A stretch of DNA of 33,664 nucleotides from Bacillota bacterium (GCA_023416655.1 JAEZHK010000043.1:1-33664); one strand, 5' to 3'; shown: positions 8,895-17,214, numbered from the stretch's first letter. The notes: generated by a model not told the origin, from the sequence alone. Translations and numbers: made by a program.

Positions 8895-8939
8895 AGCATT
8901 CAACCCCTGCGCCCGAATCGGGCGCGGGGGTTGAATGCT
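8895..8939. terminator. Bidirectional terminator between esterase and 5'-nucleotidase
   Basis: A long near-perfect hairpin: AGCATTCAACCCC, one mismatch, GCGCCCG on the left arm, a three-base loop, and the matching right arm ending GGGGTTGAATGCT. It lies between convergent genes. T-runs are poor on both sides, but the stem is about 21 bp. Confidence 0.8.
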
Positions 8940-8949
8940 GGTTTCGGGT

Positions 8950-10449
8950 TCAGGCGACAGGGCTGATCCTGCCGTCCGGCTCGGCGGGGAGGGCAGCGCC
9001 CGACTGGATGTAGGAGATCAGCACTTCCTCCAGCCCGCCGTAGTAGGTGAGGACGGGACCCGCGGCCAGCATGTCGTAGCCATCGCCGCCGTCGGCCATG
9101 AAGTCGTTGGTGGCGAGCACGTATTCCTTTGTCTCATCCACCGGCTGCCCGCCGACGGTCAGCGTCACCAGGCGGCTGCCCGCCTCCTTGGACGGATCAA
9201 AAGTGTAGGCGCAGCCGCCCACCTGCGGGAAGCCGCCGTTCTGGTCTGGGTAGAGCCGGATGCCGTGCTCGATGGCCTCAATCAGTTGCGCGCCGGTCAC
9301 TTTCTTGGTGACCACGAGGTTGCCAAACGGCAGCACCGTGACCACGTCCTTCTTGGTGATGTCGCCCGCCTCGATGGAGGCGCGGATGCCGCCGCCGTTG
9401 GTCAACGCCACGTCCGCGCCGGTTGCCGCGACCATCGCGTCGCACAGGATGTTTGAAAGGTTGGTCTCTTTGGTGCGCACGTCCGCCCGCTCGCCGTTCA
9501 GGTTCACCGACGTCGAACCGATGACTTCGGACAGCTTCTGGTCCTGCTCGGACTGAATGGTTTTGATCGTGTCCAGAATGCCCGCATCCTGATAGACCGT
9601 GGGGGCGGGGATGAGCGCTGCGTCGACGCCCGTCACCTTGTGATCCTCAATGGTGAGCGTCACCTTGCCCAGGTTTTTCAGGTATTCGCCGGTGGAAACG
9701 ATGGTCGCGCCACCCTCCACCTTGTAGCCGGTCTCGAACGCATCGTGGCTGTGGCCGTCCACCACCAGGTCCACGCCCTCGATTTTGGCCAGAACGTCCG
9801 ACGGGTTTGTTACGCCCGAGGTGCCCCAGTGGGTGAGCACGATGACCGCGTCGGTCTGGTCCTTCAATTCTTGAACCGCCGCCTTGACGGCCTCCACACC
9901 GTCCGCCAGGTGGAACTTCTCAAACGTGGACGGCCTCAGCGCGGTGGCGATCTCCGGGTTGTCCGCGCCGATGATGCCGATCCGGACGCCGTCCTCGAAT
10001 TCCTTGATGGTGTAGGGCTGCATCGCGGGTTTTCCGTCCTTGTCCACGAGGTTACAGCACAATACCGGGAAGGACAGCATGCCCTTCAGCTCGAACAGCC
10101 GGTCCATGCCGTAGTTGTAGTCATGGTTGCCGGGGGCCATCGCGTCGTACTGCATGGCGTTCAGGATGTCCACGATGGTCTCTCCTCTTGAGATCGTGGC
10201 AAAGGGCATGCCGTGGAAGGTATCGCCCGCGTCCAGCAGCAGCACGTCCTTCCCCGCCGCGCGCTCAGCGTTCACAAAGCCCGCGGCCATCGCGTAGCCC
10301 ATGCCGGCGGACGTGTCCACGCGGGCATGCACATCATTGGTGTGGAACACGGTCACCTGGATGGGTTCGGCGGCGGCCTGGGTCGCCAGCGCGGAGGGCA
10401 TCCACATCAGCAAGGTGAGCGCGGTCAGCAGGATCAGGATTTTTTTCAT
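8950..10449 (-). CDS. Secreted 5'-nucleotidase / 2',3'-cyclic phosphodiesterase family
   Basis: 499 residues. The ATG at 10449 has AAGGAGG seven bases upstream and gives a signal peptide (MKKILILLTALTLL..., likely cut after an Ala-rich stretch near residue 23-28). The calcineurin-like metallophosphoesterase domain follows, with HTNDVHAR (D39, H41), DAGDTFHG (D76), APGNHD (N108, H109), LTHWG and DGHSHD. The C-terminal 5'-nucleotidase domain has TNGGGIR and NDFMADGGDGYDM, the substrate-stacking and hinge region. It would hydrolyse extracellular nucleotides to nucleosides and phosphate outside the membrane. No LPXTG or other anchor is seen at the C-terminus, so it is probably released or held loosely. 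It stands alone between two terminators. Related UDP-sugar hydrolase activity cannot be excluded. Confidence 0.93.
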   Translation of the reverse strand: MKKILILLTALTLLMWMPSALATQAAAEPIQVTVFHTNDVHARVDTSAGMGYAMAAGFVNAERAAGKDVLLLDAGDTFHGMPFATISRGETIVDILNAMQYDAMAPGNHDYNYGMDRLFELKGMLSFPVLCCNLVDKDGKPAMQPYTIKEFEDGVRIGIIGADNPEIATALRPSTFEKFHLADGVEAVKAAVQELKDQTDAVIVLTHWGTSGVTNPSDVLAKIEGVDLVVDGHSHDAFETGYKVEGGATIVSTGEYLKNLGKVTLTIEDHKVTGVDAALIPAPTVYQDAGILDTIKTIQSEQDQKLSEVIGSTSVNLNGERADVRTKETNLSNILCDAMVAATGADVALTNGGGIRASIEAGDITKKDVVTVLPFGNLVVTKKVTGAQLIEAIEHGIRLYPDQNGGFPQVGGCAYTFDPSKEAGSRLVTLTVGGQPVDETKEYVLATNDFMADGGDGYDMLAAGPVLTYYGGLEEVLISYIQSGAALPAEPDGRISPVA

Positions 10450-10624
10450 GGGTCTGCCTCCTTCTTGTCGCGTCGTCGGGATCGTTCTGCCTGTACAGCA
10501 TATATACTTCAACAGCGGGGAGGATATGCCACCGCAGATGGTGGGGGCGTAGAAAGGCGCCGAGGGAGGACAATCGCAAAGGCAAACGGGCTGCTGAGCA
10601 ACAAAAGAAACGAAAGGGCTATTG

Positions 10625-10659
10625 AAAAGACCCGCGCCGGATGAAACGGCGCGGGTCTT
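10625..10659 (-). terminator. Intrinsic terminator of the phosphofructokinase gene
   Basis: Arms AAGACCCGCGCCG / CGGCGCGGGTCTT with a 7-base loop, followed on the minus strand by T residues. It lies 8 bases past the stop of the phosphofructokinase gene. The rest of 10450-10624 shows nothing I can name. Confidence 0.85.
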
Positions 10660-10666
10660 GGGTGCA

Positions 10667-11911
10667 TCAGGCGCGGACCTTCTTGAGCCTCACGAAGCGC
10701 GGCAGGCCGTCTTCCAGCTGAAGCTGCGTCTGGCCCTGGATCAGCGGCAGCGCGTAGTCGATGAAGCCCTGGGTGATGCCGTCGTGGGTTTCGTTGATCC
10801 ACTCCAGCGGCAGCTTCTTCTCGGCGTTGGCGACCGTTTCGAGGTTAAAGAGCTTGATCTTGCACTCGTACTTGCCGTCTTTTCCTACGACGCGCTCGAA
10901 GCCCACCATCTTGTCGGTGATGCCCTGGGTGGCGTTCTCCACCGCGGCCTGGCCCGCCATGAAGGACTCCTCCACGTCGGTCTGGGAGGCGCAGTGGGCG
11001 GCGCAGCGCTGCAGCAGGCTCAGCTCGATGCCGCGGACCTTCGCGCCGGTGGCCTTCTTGACCTCGTTGGCCAGGAACGCCGCCAGACCGCCCAGCTGGG
11101 CGTGGCCGAAGCTGTCGCGGGTTGAATCCTTGTTGGCGTACTCGGTGATGAACACGCCGTCCTTGTCGTGGATGCCCTCGGACACGGCCACGATGCACTT
11201 CTTGTTTTTCTCGTAGACGGCCTTGACGGAGGCGATGAACTTCTCCATGTCGAAGGCGACTTCCGGCACGTAGATGAGGTCCGGCCCGTTGCCCTTGTGC
11301 TGGGCGAGCGCGGCGGCGGCGGTCAGCCAGCCGGCGTGGCGGCCCATGCACTCGATGATGGTGACCATGCCGGTGTCGTACACGCGGGCGTCATGGTAGA
11401 CTTCCATGACGGAGGTGGCGATGTACTTGGCGGCGGAGGAGAAGCCCGGGCAGTGGTCGGTGCCGGCGAGGTCGTTGTCGATGGTCTTCGGGATGCCCAT
11501 CACGCGGCACTCATAGCCCTGCTCCAGCATGTACTTGGAGATCTTGTTGCAGGTGTCCATGGAGTCGTTGCCGCCGTTGTAGAAGAAGTAGCGCACATCG
11601 TACTTTTTGAAGATTTCGAGGATGCGATGGTAGTCCGTGGGGTCATCGGCGTACTTTTTCAGCTTGTAACGGCAGGAGCCCAGCGCCGAGGACGGCGTGT
11701 ACTTCATCAGCTTGAGTTCTTCCGGATCTTCCTTGCCCATGTCGATGAGCCTGTCCTGCAGCACGCCCTGGATGCCGTTTTCCGCGCCCAGAACGCGGGT
11801 GATCGAGGGATTTGCAAGCGCCGCGGAAATGGCGCCGTACGCGCTGGCGTTGATGACGGCCGAGGGGCCGCCAGACTGGCCGATGATGCAAGCGCCCTTG
11901 AGTTCGCCCAT
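10667..11911 (-). CDS. 6-phosphofructokinase, probable pyrophosphate-dependent
   Basis: 414 residues from the ATG at 11911, with AAGGATG upstream; further upstream in-frame codons overlap the promoter and are not used. The N-terminal motif GQSGGPSAVINAS binds phosphate. GGNDSMDT has Asp where ATP-dependent enzymes have Gly, and PKTIDND has Lys where they have Gly; both are the known markers of PPi use. MGRHAGWLTAA follows and contributes to the fructose-6-phosphate site. The enzyme interconverts fructose-6-phosphate plus PPi with fructose-1,6-bisphosphate plus phosphate in glycolysis, reversibly and without the ATP enzyme's allostery. It has its own promoter (11952-11980) and terminator. The cofactor call is from motifs only. 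Confidence 0.92.
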   Translation of the reverse strand: MGELKGACIIGQSGGPSAVINASAYGAISAALANPSITRVLGAENGIQGVLQDRLIDMGKEDPEELKLMKYTPSSALGSCRYKLKKYADDPTDYHRILEIFKKYDVRYFFYNGGNDSMDTCNKISKYMLEQGYECRVMGIPKTIDNDLAGTDHCPGFSSAAKYIATSVMEVYHDARVYDTGMVTIIECMGRHAGWLTAAAALAQHKGNGPDLIYVPEVAFDMEKFIASVKAVYEKNKKCIVAVSEGIHDKDGVFITEYANKDSTRDSFGHAQLGGLAAFLANEVKKATGAKVRGIELSLLQRCAAHCASQTDVEESFMAGQAAVENATQGITDKMVGFERVVGKDGKYECKIKLFNLETVANAEKKLPLEWINETHDGITQGFIDYALPLIQGQTQLQLEDGLPRFVRLKKVRA

Positions 11912-11951
11912 GGTTGATTCATCCTTCCGTGCCTGTTTTTTTCCACCTGTC

Positions 11952-11980
11952 AATGTAGCACAACATGCGGAAAATGTCAA
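11952..11980 (-). promoter_or_regulatory. Promoter of the phosphofructokinase gene
   Basis: On the minus strand: TTGACA (11980-11975), 17-base spacer, TACATT (11957-11952). This places transcription start about 35 bases before the ATG at 11911. Confidence 0.75.
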
Positions 11981-12042
11981 TTTCCGCAAGGCTAAATTCC
12001 TGATTTCTTGCAGGTCTACAATACATGCTGGACAGGGAAGAG

Positions 12043-12088
12043 CAAAAAAATGCACCTGCGCAAAGGAAGAAATTCCTCGGCGCAGGTG
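12043..12088 (-). terminator. Terminator downstream of the small exported-protein gene
   Basis: Minus strand: arms CACCTGCGC (12088-12080) and GCGCAGGTG (12061-12053) with an inner GGAA/TTCC pairing, then CA and seven T residues (12050-12044). It is placed between the 12181 gene and the phosphofructokinase promoter, about 90 bases after the stop. 12089-12180 contains only short weak hairpins. Confidence 0.8.
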
Positions 12089-12180
12089 TATGCATGGATG
12101 AATTGACGCTCCGGGTTCAGCCGCGCGGCCATGGGAACTTGTCCCATCCGGATGACAACAGGCGTTGTCGCCGGGAGAGT

Positions 12181-12681
12181 TTATGCCGCGGTATTGCGGA
12201 TAGAGGTAGCGATCGTCACGGCGATGGGCGCGAATTCCTCATCGGAAGCGGGGTAGAAATTGAACACGAACATGTCCCCTTTGGCGCCCAGCGCCACGAT
12301 GCCGGTGCTGTCGTTCTGAGCGTCCAAATAGGTGACAAAATCAATCCCGTTGATGTTGAGAACCTCGACCTCAGTGTAGGTGGCCTCCAACTGGGTTTTC
12401 ACCGCATTGGCATCCGCAGCGCCTGCTTCTTCCGTCCATGCAACCTGCATGTTGCGAGCGCCGTCAGCCGAGGTAACCGCATAGAAGACGCCGGACTGAA
12501 GCATCTCGTCCGTGGGATCCACGACCAGCCATTCACTGGGCAGGTAGATCTCGAATCCATCTTCAAACTGAACCCAGCTGCCCTCGAACGCCGCGTTGGC
12601 GGGCGCGTCGGATTCCGCCAGCGCAGCGGTGCAGGCAAGGGCCAACATGGCAATCAGAACAAAGGATACGAGTTTTTTCAT
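12181..12681 (-). CDS. Small exported protein of unknown function
   Basis: 166 residues from the ATG at 12681, preceded by GGGAGG eight to nine bases upstream. A clear signal peptide (MKKLVSFVLIAMLALACTAALA, written here as one hydrophobic core after two lysines; predicted cut after ALA before ESD) leads to an acidic mature protein of about 143 residues. It has no Cys and no membrane segment, but has regular beta-like stretches (WVQFEDGFEIYLPSEW, GIDFVTYLDAQND, MFVFNFYP). The order 'YLPSEW' then a late 'I.TS' helix resembles the general shape of small secreted domains seen next to Firmicute cell-envelope proteins, but I do not recognise a named family. Own promoter and terminator, so a single-gene unit. 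Function not assigned. Confidence 0.85.
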   Translation of the reverse strand: MKKLVSFVLIAMLALACTAALAESDAPANAAFEGSWVQFEDGFEIYLPSEWLVVDPTDEMLQSGVFYAVTSADGARNMQVAWTEEAGAADANAVKTQLEATYTEVEVLNINGIDFVTYLDAQNDSTGIVALGAKGDMFVFNFYPASDEEFAPIAVTIATSIRNTAA

Positions 12682-12724
12682 GGTTAATTTCCTCCCGTCA
12701 AATTTTGGCAGACAACCTTTCCAT

Positions 12725-12752
12725 CTTATATCACAGTTACATACATAGTCAA
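12725..12752 (-). promoter_or_regulatory. Promoter of the small exported-protein gene
   Basis: Minus strand: TTGACT (12752-12747), 16-base spacer, TATAAG (12730-12725), about 44 bases before the ATG. The rest of the 12682-12992 gap holds this promoter, the sda terminator at 12882-12924 and nothing else I can name. Confidence 0.7.
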
Positions 12753-12881
12753 GGCACAAACGCCCTCTCATGAGTTTTTACAATGCATGGTAACATCCAC
12801 ACGACGATTTTCTACCCTTTTTACCGGGCATCTTCGTGCCTGGCGGCGTTTCGACACATACCGTCGTCACCGCGGGGTAAT

Positions 12882-12924
12882 TTGAAAAAGAGAAAGCGCC
12901 AGCCCGGCGCGTACGGGACTGGCG
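12882..12924 (-). terminator. Terminator of the serine dehydratase operon
   Basis: Minus strand arms CGCCAGTCCCG and CGGGCTGGCG, with one mismatch, followed by CTTTCTCTTTTTC. It lies about 70 bases after the sdaAA stop. Confidence 0.8.
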
Positions 12925-12992
12925 ATACTTTGGTCTATGCCGCCGACAGGATGCTATGGCGGGCGCTGCAGAGTACGTATGCCGGAAGGCGC

Positions 12993-13856
12993 TTACGGCT
13001 TGAACGACTCGCGCCTTGCCGAGGCGCACGCCGCGCAGCCGCCCTCGCCGGTCTCGCGCAGGGAAGCGGGCATGGAGCGGCCCACCCGGCCCATGGCCTC
13101 GATCACCTCGTCCGCGGGCAAGAGGCTTTTGATGCCCGAAAGCGCCATGTCCGCCGCCGCCACGGCGTTGACCACGCCGAGGACATTTCGGTACACGCAG
13201 GGCACCTCCACGAGGCCCCCGACCGGATCGCACACCAAACCCATCACGTTCATCAGCGCAAACGACACCGCGCTGGCCGCCGCCTCCGCGCCGCCTCCGG
13301 ACAGCTCCGTAAGCGCCGCCGCCGCCATCGCACTGGCCGCGCCGCACTCCGCCTGGCATCCCGCCTGCGCGCCGGAGATCGAAGCCTTGGCCGCGATCAC
13401 GCCGCCGACACCCGCCGCGGTAAAGAGCGCGGCAATCAGATCGTCGTCCGACGCGCCCCGCGCCTTTCCGTAGGTGAGCAAAATCCCCGGCAGGATGCCG
13501 CAGGCCCCCGCCGTGGGCGCGGCCACGATGCGGCCCATCGCGGCGTTCAGCTCCGCCACGCCCAGCGCGACCGCCATCGCCTCCCCCACCAGCGGCCCTG
13601 CCGCCGAAGCGCCGGAGCCGACGCGCCCAAATAGCATCGCGGCCTGGCCGCCGGTCATGCCCGACATGGACTTTACGTCCGGTGACAGGCCCGCGGCGGC
13701 CGACTCGCGCATGACCTCAAGCGCCTCGCGCATCTTCCCGATCAAAAGATCCTGGCCGACGCCGTCCCGCTCCGCCTGATCGTTCAGCACCACCCGCGAG
13801 ATGGGGCCCTCGCCCGCCTCCCGAACCAGCTCCTCCATCGAATCGGTCCTGAGCAT
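12993..13856 (-). CDS. sdaAA: L-serine dehydratase, iron-sulfur dependent, alpha subunit
   Basis: 287 residues from the ATG at 13856, with GGAGGGGG just upstream. Family motifs: SMSGMTGG, AAPTAGACGILPG, SGAQAGCQAECG and MGLVCDPVGGLVEVPC. Cysteines C167, C209 and C220 keep the 42 and 11 residue spacings known for the [4Fe-4S] ligands of single-chain bacterial serine dehydratases, so the catalytic cluster should be intact. The enzyme deaminates L-serine to pyruvate and ammonia in the cytosol and, because of the cluster, is oxygen sensitive, in keeping with an anaerobe. It lies 18 bases after the beta subunit gene, with which it forms the heteromer. The C-terminal tail carries two more Cys (274 and 277). 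Confidence 0.95.
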   Translation of the reverse strand: MLRTDSMEELVREAGEGPISRVVLNDQAERDGVGQDLLIGKMREALEVMRESAAAGLSPDVKSMSGMTGGQAAMLFGRVGSGASAAGPLVGEAMAVALGVAELNAAMGRIVAAPTAGACGILPGILLTYGKARGASDDDLIAALFTAAGVGGVIAAKASISGAQAGCQAECGAASAMAAAALTELSGGGAEAAASAVSFALMNVMGLVCDPVGGLVEVPCVYRNVLGVVNAVAAADMALSGIKSLLPADEVIEAMGRVGRSMPASLRETGEGGCAACASARRESFKP

Positions 13857-13874
13857 GCTCCCCCTCCTCGCGGT

Positions 13875-14531
13875 CTACAATCTTTCCATGAGCACCGCGT
13901 CCCGGATGCCCCGGATGGCCTTTAGGCACGCCATCGCGTTTTCACCGGGCAACTCGTCCACCTCGAGCACCATCACCGCGTCGCCGCGCACGAAGCTTCG
14001 AAACACCTGCATCGTCGCGATGTTGATGCCCTGCCCCGCGAGGAGCCCGGACACCTGCGCGATCACGCCCGGCTCATCCCGGTGGCGGATGACGATGGTA
14101 TTGGCGTCGCCGGAGAATTCCACCGGGAGTCCATTGAGTTTCTTGACCCGGATCGAGCCGCCGCCCACCGACGCGGCCTCCACCGTGACCTGGCGTGTCA
14201 GCCCCTCCGCGCGGATGACTGCGGTGTTCGGGTGGGCGTCGTGGAGGTCCACCGGGTGGAAATCGATCTTTAGCCCGGCCTCCCCGGCCAGATGCAGCGC
14301 GTCCCGGATGCGGGCGTCGTCCACGCCCATGTCCTGAAGCCCCGCCGCGATGGCGCGGTCGGTGCCGTGGCCCCGGTAGGTGCTGGCAAACGAGCCGTGA
14401 AGGCCCACGTCCACCTTCACCGGCGCTTCGCCGAGCAGCCGCCTCGCCACCCGGCCGATGCGCGCCGCGCCCGCCGTGTGGGAACTGGACGGGCCGATCA
14501 TCACCGGCCCGATGATGTCAAACACGTGCAT
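13875..14531 (-). CDS. sdaAB: L-serine dehydratase, beta subunit with ACT domain
   Basis: 218 residues. It starts with the family signature FDIIGPVMIGPSSSHTAGA, in which the SSSHT stretch contributes to the substrate site. Residues 1-140 form the beta-chain domain and about 145-218 an ACT domain (NTIVIRHRDEPGVIAQVSGLL...), which in this family senses L-serine. Start ATG at 14531, with a GAGG-type ribosome site. It is the first gene of the operon, reading into sdaAA after 18 bases. The promoter at 14555-14583 sits immediately beyond the terminator of the upstream feo operon. Confidence 0.95.
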   Translation of the reverse strand: MHVFDIIGPVMIGPSSSHTAGAARIGRVARRLLGEAPVKVDVGLHGSFASTYRGHGTDRAIAAGLQDMGVDDARIRDALHLAGEAGLKIDFHPVDLHDAHPNTAVIRAEGLTRQVTVEAASVGGGSIRVKKLNGLPVEFSGDANTIVIRHRDEPGVIAQVSGLLAGQGINIATMQVFRSFVRGDAVMVLEVDELPGENAMACLKAIRGIRDAVLMERL

Positions 14532-14554
14532 GTCCTCGCCTCACTTCCAGAAAA

Positions 14555-14583
14555 AGGGTATCACGCGGACGCGGCCCCGTCAA
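14555..14583 (-). promoter_or_regulatory. Promoter of sdaAB-sdaAA
   Basis: Minus strand: TTGACG (14583-14578), 17-base spacer, TACCCT (14560-14555). The -35 begins two bases after the T-run of the feo terminator, so the two operons are packed tail to head. Confidence 0.6.
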
Positions 14584-14584
14584 G

Positions 14585-14609
14585 CAAAAAGGCCGCGACC
14601 GCGCGGCCT
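14585..14609 (-). terminator. Terminator of the feo operon
   Basis: Minus strand: AGGCCGCG, CGGT loop, CGCGGCCT, then TTTTT (14590-14586). It lies 30 bases after the stop of the small Cys-rich gene. Confidence 0.85.
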
Positions 14610-14639
14610 CCTGAAATATTCTGTCCGGTGGAATGGGAT

Positions 14640-14810
14640 TCATGATTTCTTTGGCTTGTCGCCGCAGCTTCCGCCGCAGGAACCGGAATAGGGGCAATGG
14701 TCGCAGGCGGACCGCCCGCCGGTTTTGAAAAACGAGCGGACGCCGCGGTAGATGATGAGCGCCGCGAGGCCCAAGATGACCGCCGCTACGATATAGGAAA
14801 TCCACGTCAT
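14640..14810 (-). CDS. FeoB-associated Cys-rich membrane protein (p12 family)
   Basis: A 56-residue protein read in the frame ATG 14810 to TGA 14640. One N-terminal membrane helix (MTWISYIVAAVILGLAALII) is followed by a basic loop and a cysteine-rich tail: SACDHC, then GSCGGSCGD. This matches the small FeoB-associated proteins that follow feoB in many Firmicutes and are thought to help ferrous iron uptake. Its ATG overlaps the feoB stop as ATGA, so translation is coupled. Cys spacing CxxC...CxxxC suggests metal contact; that is inference. Confidence 0.92.
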   Translation of the reverse strand: MTWISYIVAAVILGLAALIIYRGVRSFFKTGGRSACDHCPYSGSCGGSCGDKPKKS

Positions 14811-16963
14811 GAGAAGAACAGCCTCCCGATCTGGTAGACGATGAGCGCCACCACGTAGGCCGCGCCCACCTGGATGCCCAGCGATAGCCAGAGGTACTTC
14901 CTGCTGCCCAGCTCCCGCCTAATGGCCGCCATCGCGGCCACGCAGGGCGGGTACAGCAGCGTGAACACCATAAACGAATAGGCGGAGAGCGGCGAGAAGT
15001 ACTGCGGCAGCATCCCCACGAGCACGCCCGAATCCGGCGCGGCGTAGAGCACCTGCAGAGTCGAGACCACCGCCTCCTTCGCGATCAGCCCGGAGAGCAG
15101 CGCCACGCCCTTGCGCCAGTCGCCAAAGCCCAGCGGGGCCAGGACCGGCGAAATGAACCGCCCGAGCCAGCCGAAGATACTCAGCTCGCTGTCCGTCACG
15201 TACTTTAGGCCGAAGGTGAAGCTCTGCAAAAACCAGATCGCCACGCTCATCGCGAAGATGACCGTGCCCGCGCGGGTCAAAAAGTCCTTGGCGCGCTCCC
15301 ACAGCCGCCGGGCCACGTTCTTGACCGTGGGCCAGCGGTAGGGCGGCAGCTCCATCAAAAACGGCGTGTCACCCTCCCGGAAGGCGGTCCTCCGGAGGAT
15401 CAGCCCCACCAGGATCATCGTCAGCATGCCTAGAAGGTAGAGGCTGAACACCACCAGCGCCTGCCCTCTGGCGAAGAACGCCGCCGCGAAAAGCCCGTAC
15501 ACCGGCAGCTTCGCGCCGCAGGACATGAACGGGGTCAGGAGGATGGTCATGCGCCGGTCGCGCTCGTTCTCCACCGCACGCGCGCCGATGACCGCGGTGG
15601 TGGTGCAGCCAAAGCCCATCAGCATCGGGATGAACGAGCGCCCCGAGAGGCCGAAGCGGCGCAGCAGCCGATCCGTGATGAACGCGGCGCGGGACATATA
15701 GCCGCTGTCCTCGAGAATCGAGAGGAACAGGAAGATCATCAGAATCTGCGGCAGGAACGTGACCACGCCACCCACGCCCGCGATCACGCCCTCCAGAATC
15801 AGCGACTCGATCCACGCGGGCGTATTGGCCGCGGCCAGAAGCCCCTGAATCCCGACGCCCAGAAGATCGTTGATCAGGTATCCCACCCAGCCGGACAGCG
15901 TTTGCCCCACCGGCCCGAAGGTGACCGCGAACATGAGGCCCATGACCAGAAGGAAGATCGGGAACGCGAATATTTTGTGCGTCATCACCCGGTCGATGCG
16001 GTCGGAAAGGTCGTCCGCGGCCGCGTCCGCCCGCTTGAACCCGGCCTCCCGCAGCATGGATTCAATGGCCGTGTAGCGCGCGTCGGCCACCAGCGTCAGC
16101 CCGTCGATGCCCGGATGGACCTTGCGGCCCTCATTCAGATACGCGTCGACCGCGCTTCGGATCTTCCTGCGCTGGTCGTCCGTCAGGTAGGCGGAGGACA
16201 GGATCGCGTCGTCGCCCTCCAGCAGCTTCAGCGCCACCCAGGCGGTGGGCGGCGCGTAGTCCAAATCGCCCTCGTCCTCGTAGCCGCCGATGTGCGCGTG
16301 GGGCGCTTCGGCGGTGTGGTCGTCGTCCCGGTTGAGCGGGTCGCGGTGGCCGAAGTGCTCGGACACGTCGAAGGCCGAGTGCGCCTCCGCGCCGCCCAGC
16401 GCCGCCACGATGTGCGCAACCGCCATGCGCGTGGCCGCGTCGTAGCGCCTGAGCGGGCTGGCCGCGACGGGGGCATGCGACTGTTTATGAAGTTCAGTGA
16501 ACAGTTCGTCAAACCCGGTGCGCTTCTTGGCCGAAATGGACACCACCGGCGCGCCCAAAAGCTGCGAGAGCCGCTTACTGTCGATGTGCCCGCCGTGCCG
16601 CTCGATCTCGTCCATCAGGTTGAGCGCGATCACCATCGGCCGCTCCAGCTCCATCAGCTGCAGCGTCAGGTAGAGGTTCCGCTCAAGGTTCGTGGCGTCG
16701 ACGATATTCAGCACAACGTCCGGGCGGTGCTGCGCGATGAAGTGGCGCGTGATGTTTTCCTCGATTGAATAGGGCGAAAGCGAATAAACGCCGGGGAGGT
16801 CCGTCAGGGTCGCCTGGTCCTCGCCCAGCTCAAAGAGCGCCTCCTTGCGCTCCACCGTCACGCCCGGCCAGTTGCCGACGTACTGGTTGGAGCCGGTCAG
16901 CGCGTTGAAAAGGGTGGTTTTACCGCTGTTGGGGTTTCCCGCCAGCGCGATGGAGATCTTCAT
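14807..16963 (-). CDS. feoB: Ferrous iron transporter FeoB
   Basis: 718 residues. The N-terminal G domain has G1 GNPNSGKT (9-16), G3 DLPG (55-58), G4 NLMD (115-118) and G5 SAKKR (144-148), with the switch region SNQYVGNWPGVTVE. A helical regulatory region follows, then the membrane core from about residue 331 with two Gate repeats, including MGFGCTTTAVIGAR and FMSCGAKLPVYG, whose cysteines are conserved in the family. It moves Fe(II) into the cell, gated by GTP. Unusual: residues about 192-236, within the helical region, form a His/Asp/Glu-rich segment with six histidines (H195, 203, 206, 216, 222, 224), not typical of the family. It overlaps feoA by four bases at the start and the p12 gene by four at the end. 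Confidence 0.97.
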   Translation of the reverse strand: MKISIALAGNPNSGKTTLFNALTGSNQYVGNWPGVTVERKEALFELGEDQATLTDLPGVYSLSPYSIEENITRHFIAQHRPDVVLNIVDATNLERNLYLTLQLMELERPMVIALNLMDEIERHGGHIDSKRLSQLLGAPVVSISAKKRTGFDELFTELHKQSHAPVAASPLRRYDAATRMAVAHIVAALGGAEAHSAFDVSEHFGHRDPLNRDDDHTAEAPHAHIGGYEDEGDLDYAPPTAWVALKLLEGDDAILSSAYLTDDQRRKIRSAVDAYLNEGRKVHPGIDGLTLVADARYTAIESMLREAGFKRADAAADDLSDRIDRVMTHKIFAFPIFLLVMGLMFAVTFGPVGQTLSGWVGYLINDLLGVGIQGLLAAANTPAWIESLILEGVIAGVGGVVTFLPQILMIFLFLSILEDSGYMSRAAFITDRLLRRFGLSGRSFIPMLMGFGCTTTAVIGARAVENERDRRMTILLTPFMSCGAKLPVYGLFAAAFFARGQALVVFSLYLLGMLTMILVGLILRRTAFREGDTPFLMELPPYRWPTVKNVARRLWERAKDFLTRAGTVIFAMSVAIWFLQSFTFGLKYVTDSELSIFGWLGRFISPVLAPLGFGDWRKGVALLSGLIAKEAVVSTLQVLYAAPDSGVLVGMLPQYFSPLSAYSFMVFTLLYPPCVAAMAAIRRELGSRKYLWLSLGIQVGAAYVVALIVYQIGRLFFS

Positions 16964-17202
16964 GCGCTCGCCCTCCCCGTCACCCGGATTCCCCGGGCAT
17001 CCGCCTGGCGGATGGTCAGCTTGTAGCCGCGGAGCTGGATTTCAATCGGGTCGCCCAGCGGCGCGCGCTTGTTCACGGTGACGCGCGTACCGGGCGTGAT
17101 GCCCATCTCCACGAGCCTGCGCTTGATCTTGCCCTGCACGAGCACCTGGGTGACCTGGGCGCTCTCGCCGTTTTTCAGATGGTCCAGCGTTCGCTCCTGC
17201 AT
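16960..17202 (-). CDS. feoA: FeoA, SH3-like partner of FeoB
   Basis: 80 residues from the ATG at 17202, with GGAGG five bases upstream; a TTG at 17214 is in frame but would place the ribosome site inside the gene. The SH3-like fold is indicated by LVEMGITPGTRVTV, APLGDPIEIQLRGYKLTIRQADARGIRV, the usual FeoA pattern. It acts as a small cytosolic regulator or assembly partner of FeoB. Its stop overlaps the feoB ATG (ATGA). It is first in the operon behind a consensus promoter and an inverted repeat. Confidence 0.95.
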   Translation of the reverse strand: MQERTLDHLKNGESAQVTQVLVQGKIKRRLVEMGITPGTRVTVNKRAPLGDPIEIQLRGYKLTIRQADARGIRVTGRASA

Positions 17203-17214
17203 AGGCACCTCCAA

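Noticed and set aside
11168..11917. A 249-codon plus-strand frame opposite the phosphofructokinase gene
   Set aside because: Antisense shadow; the minus strand carries conserved enzyme motifs.
14518..14805. A 95-codon minus-strand ORF after feoB
   Set aside because: Arg/Pro-rich off-frame reading; the real product in this place is the 56-residue Cys-rich protein in the adjacent frame, coupled to feoB by ATGA.
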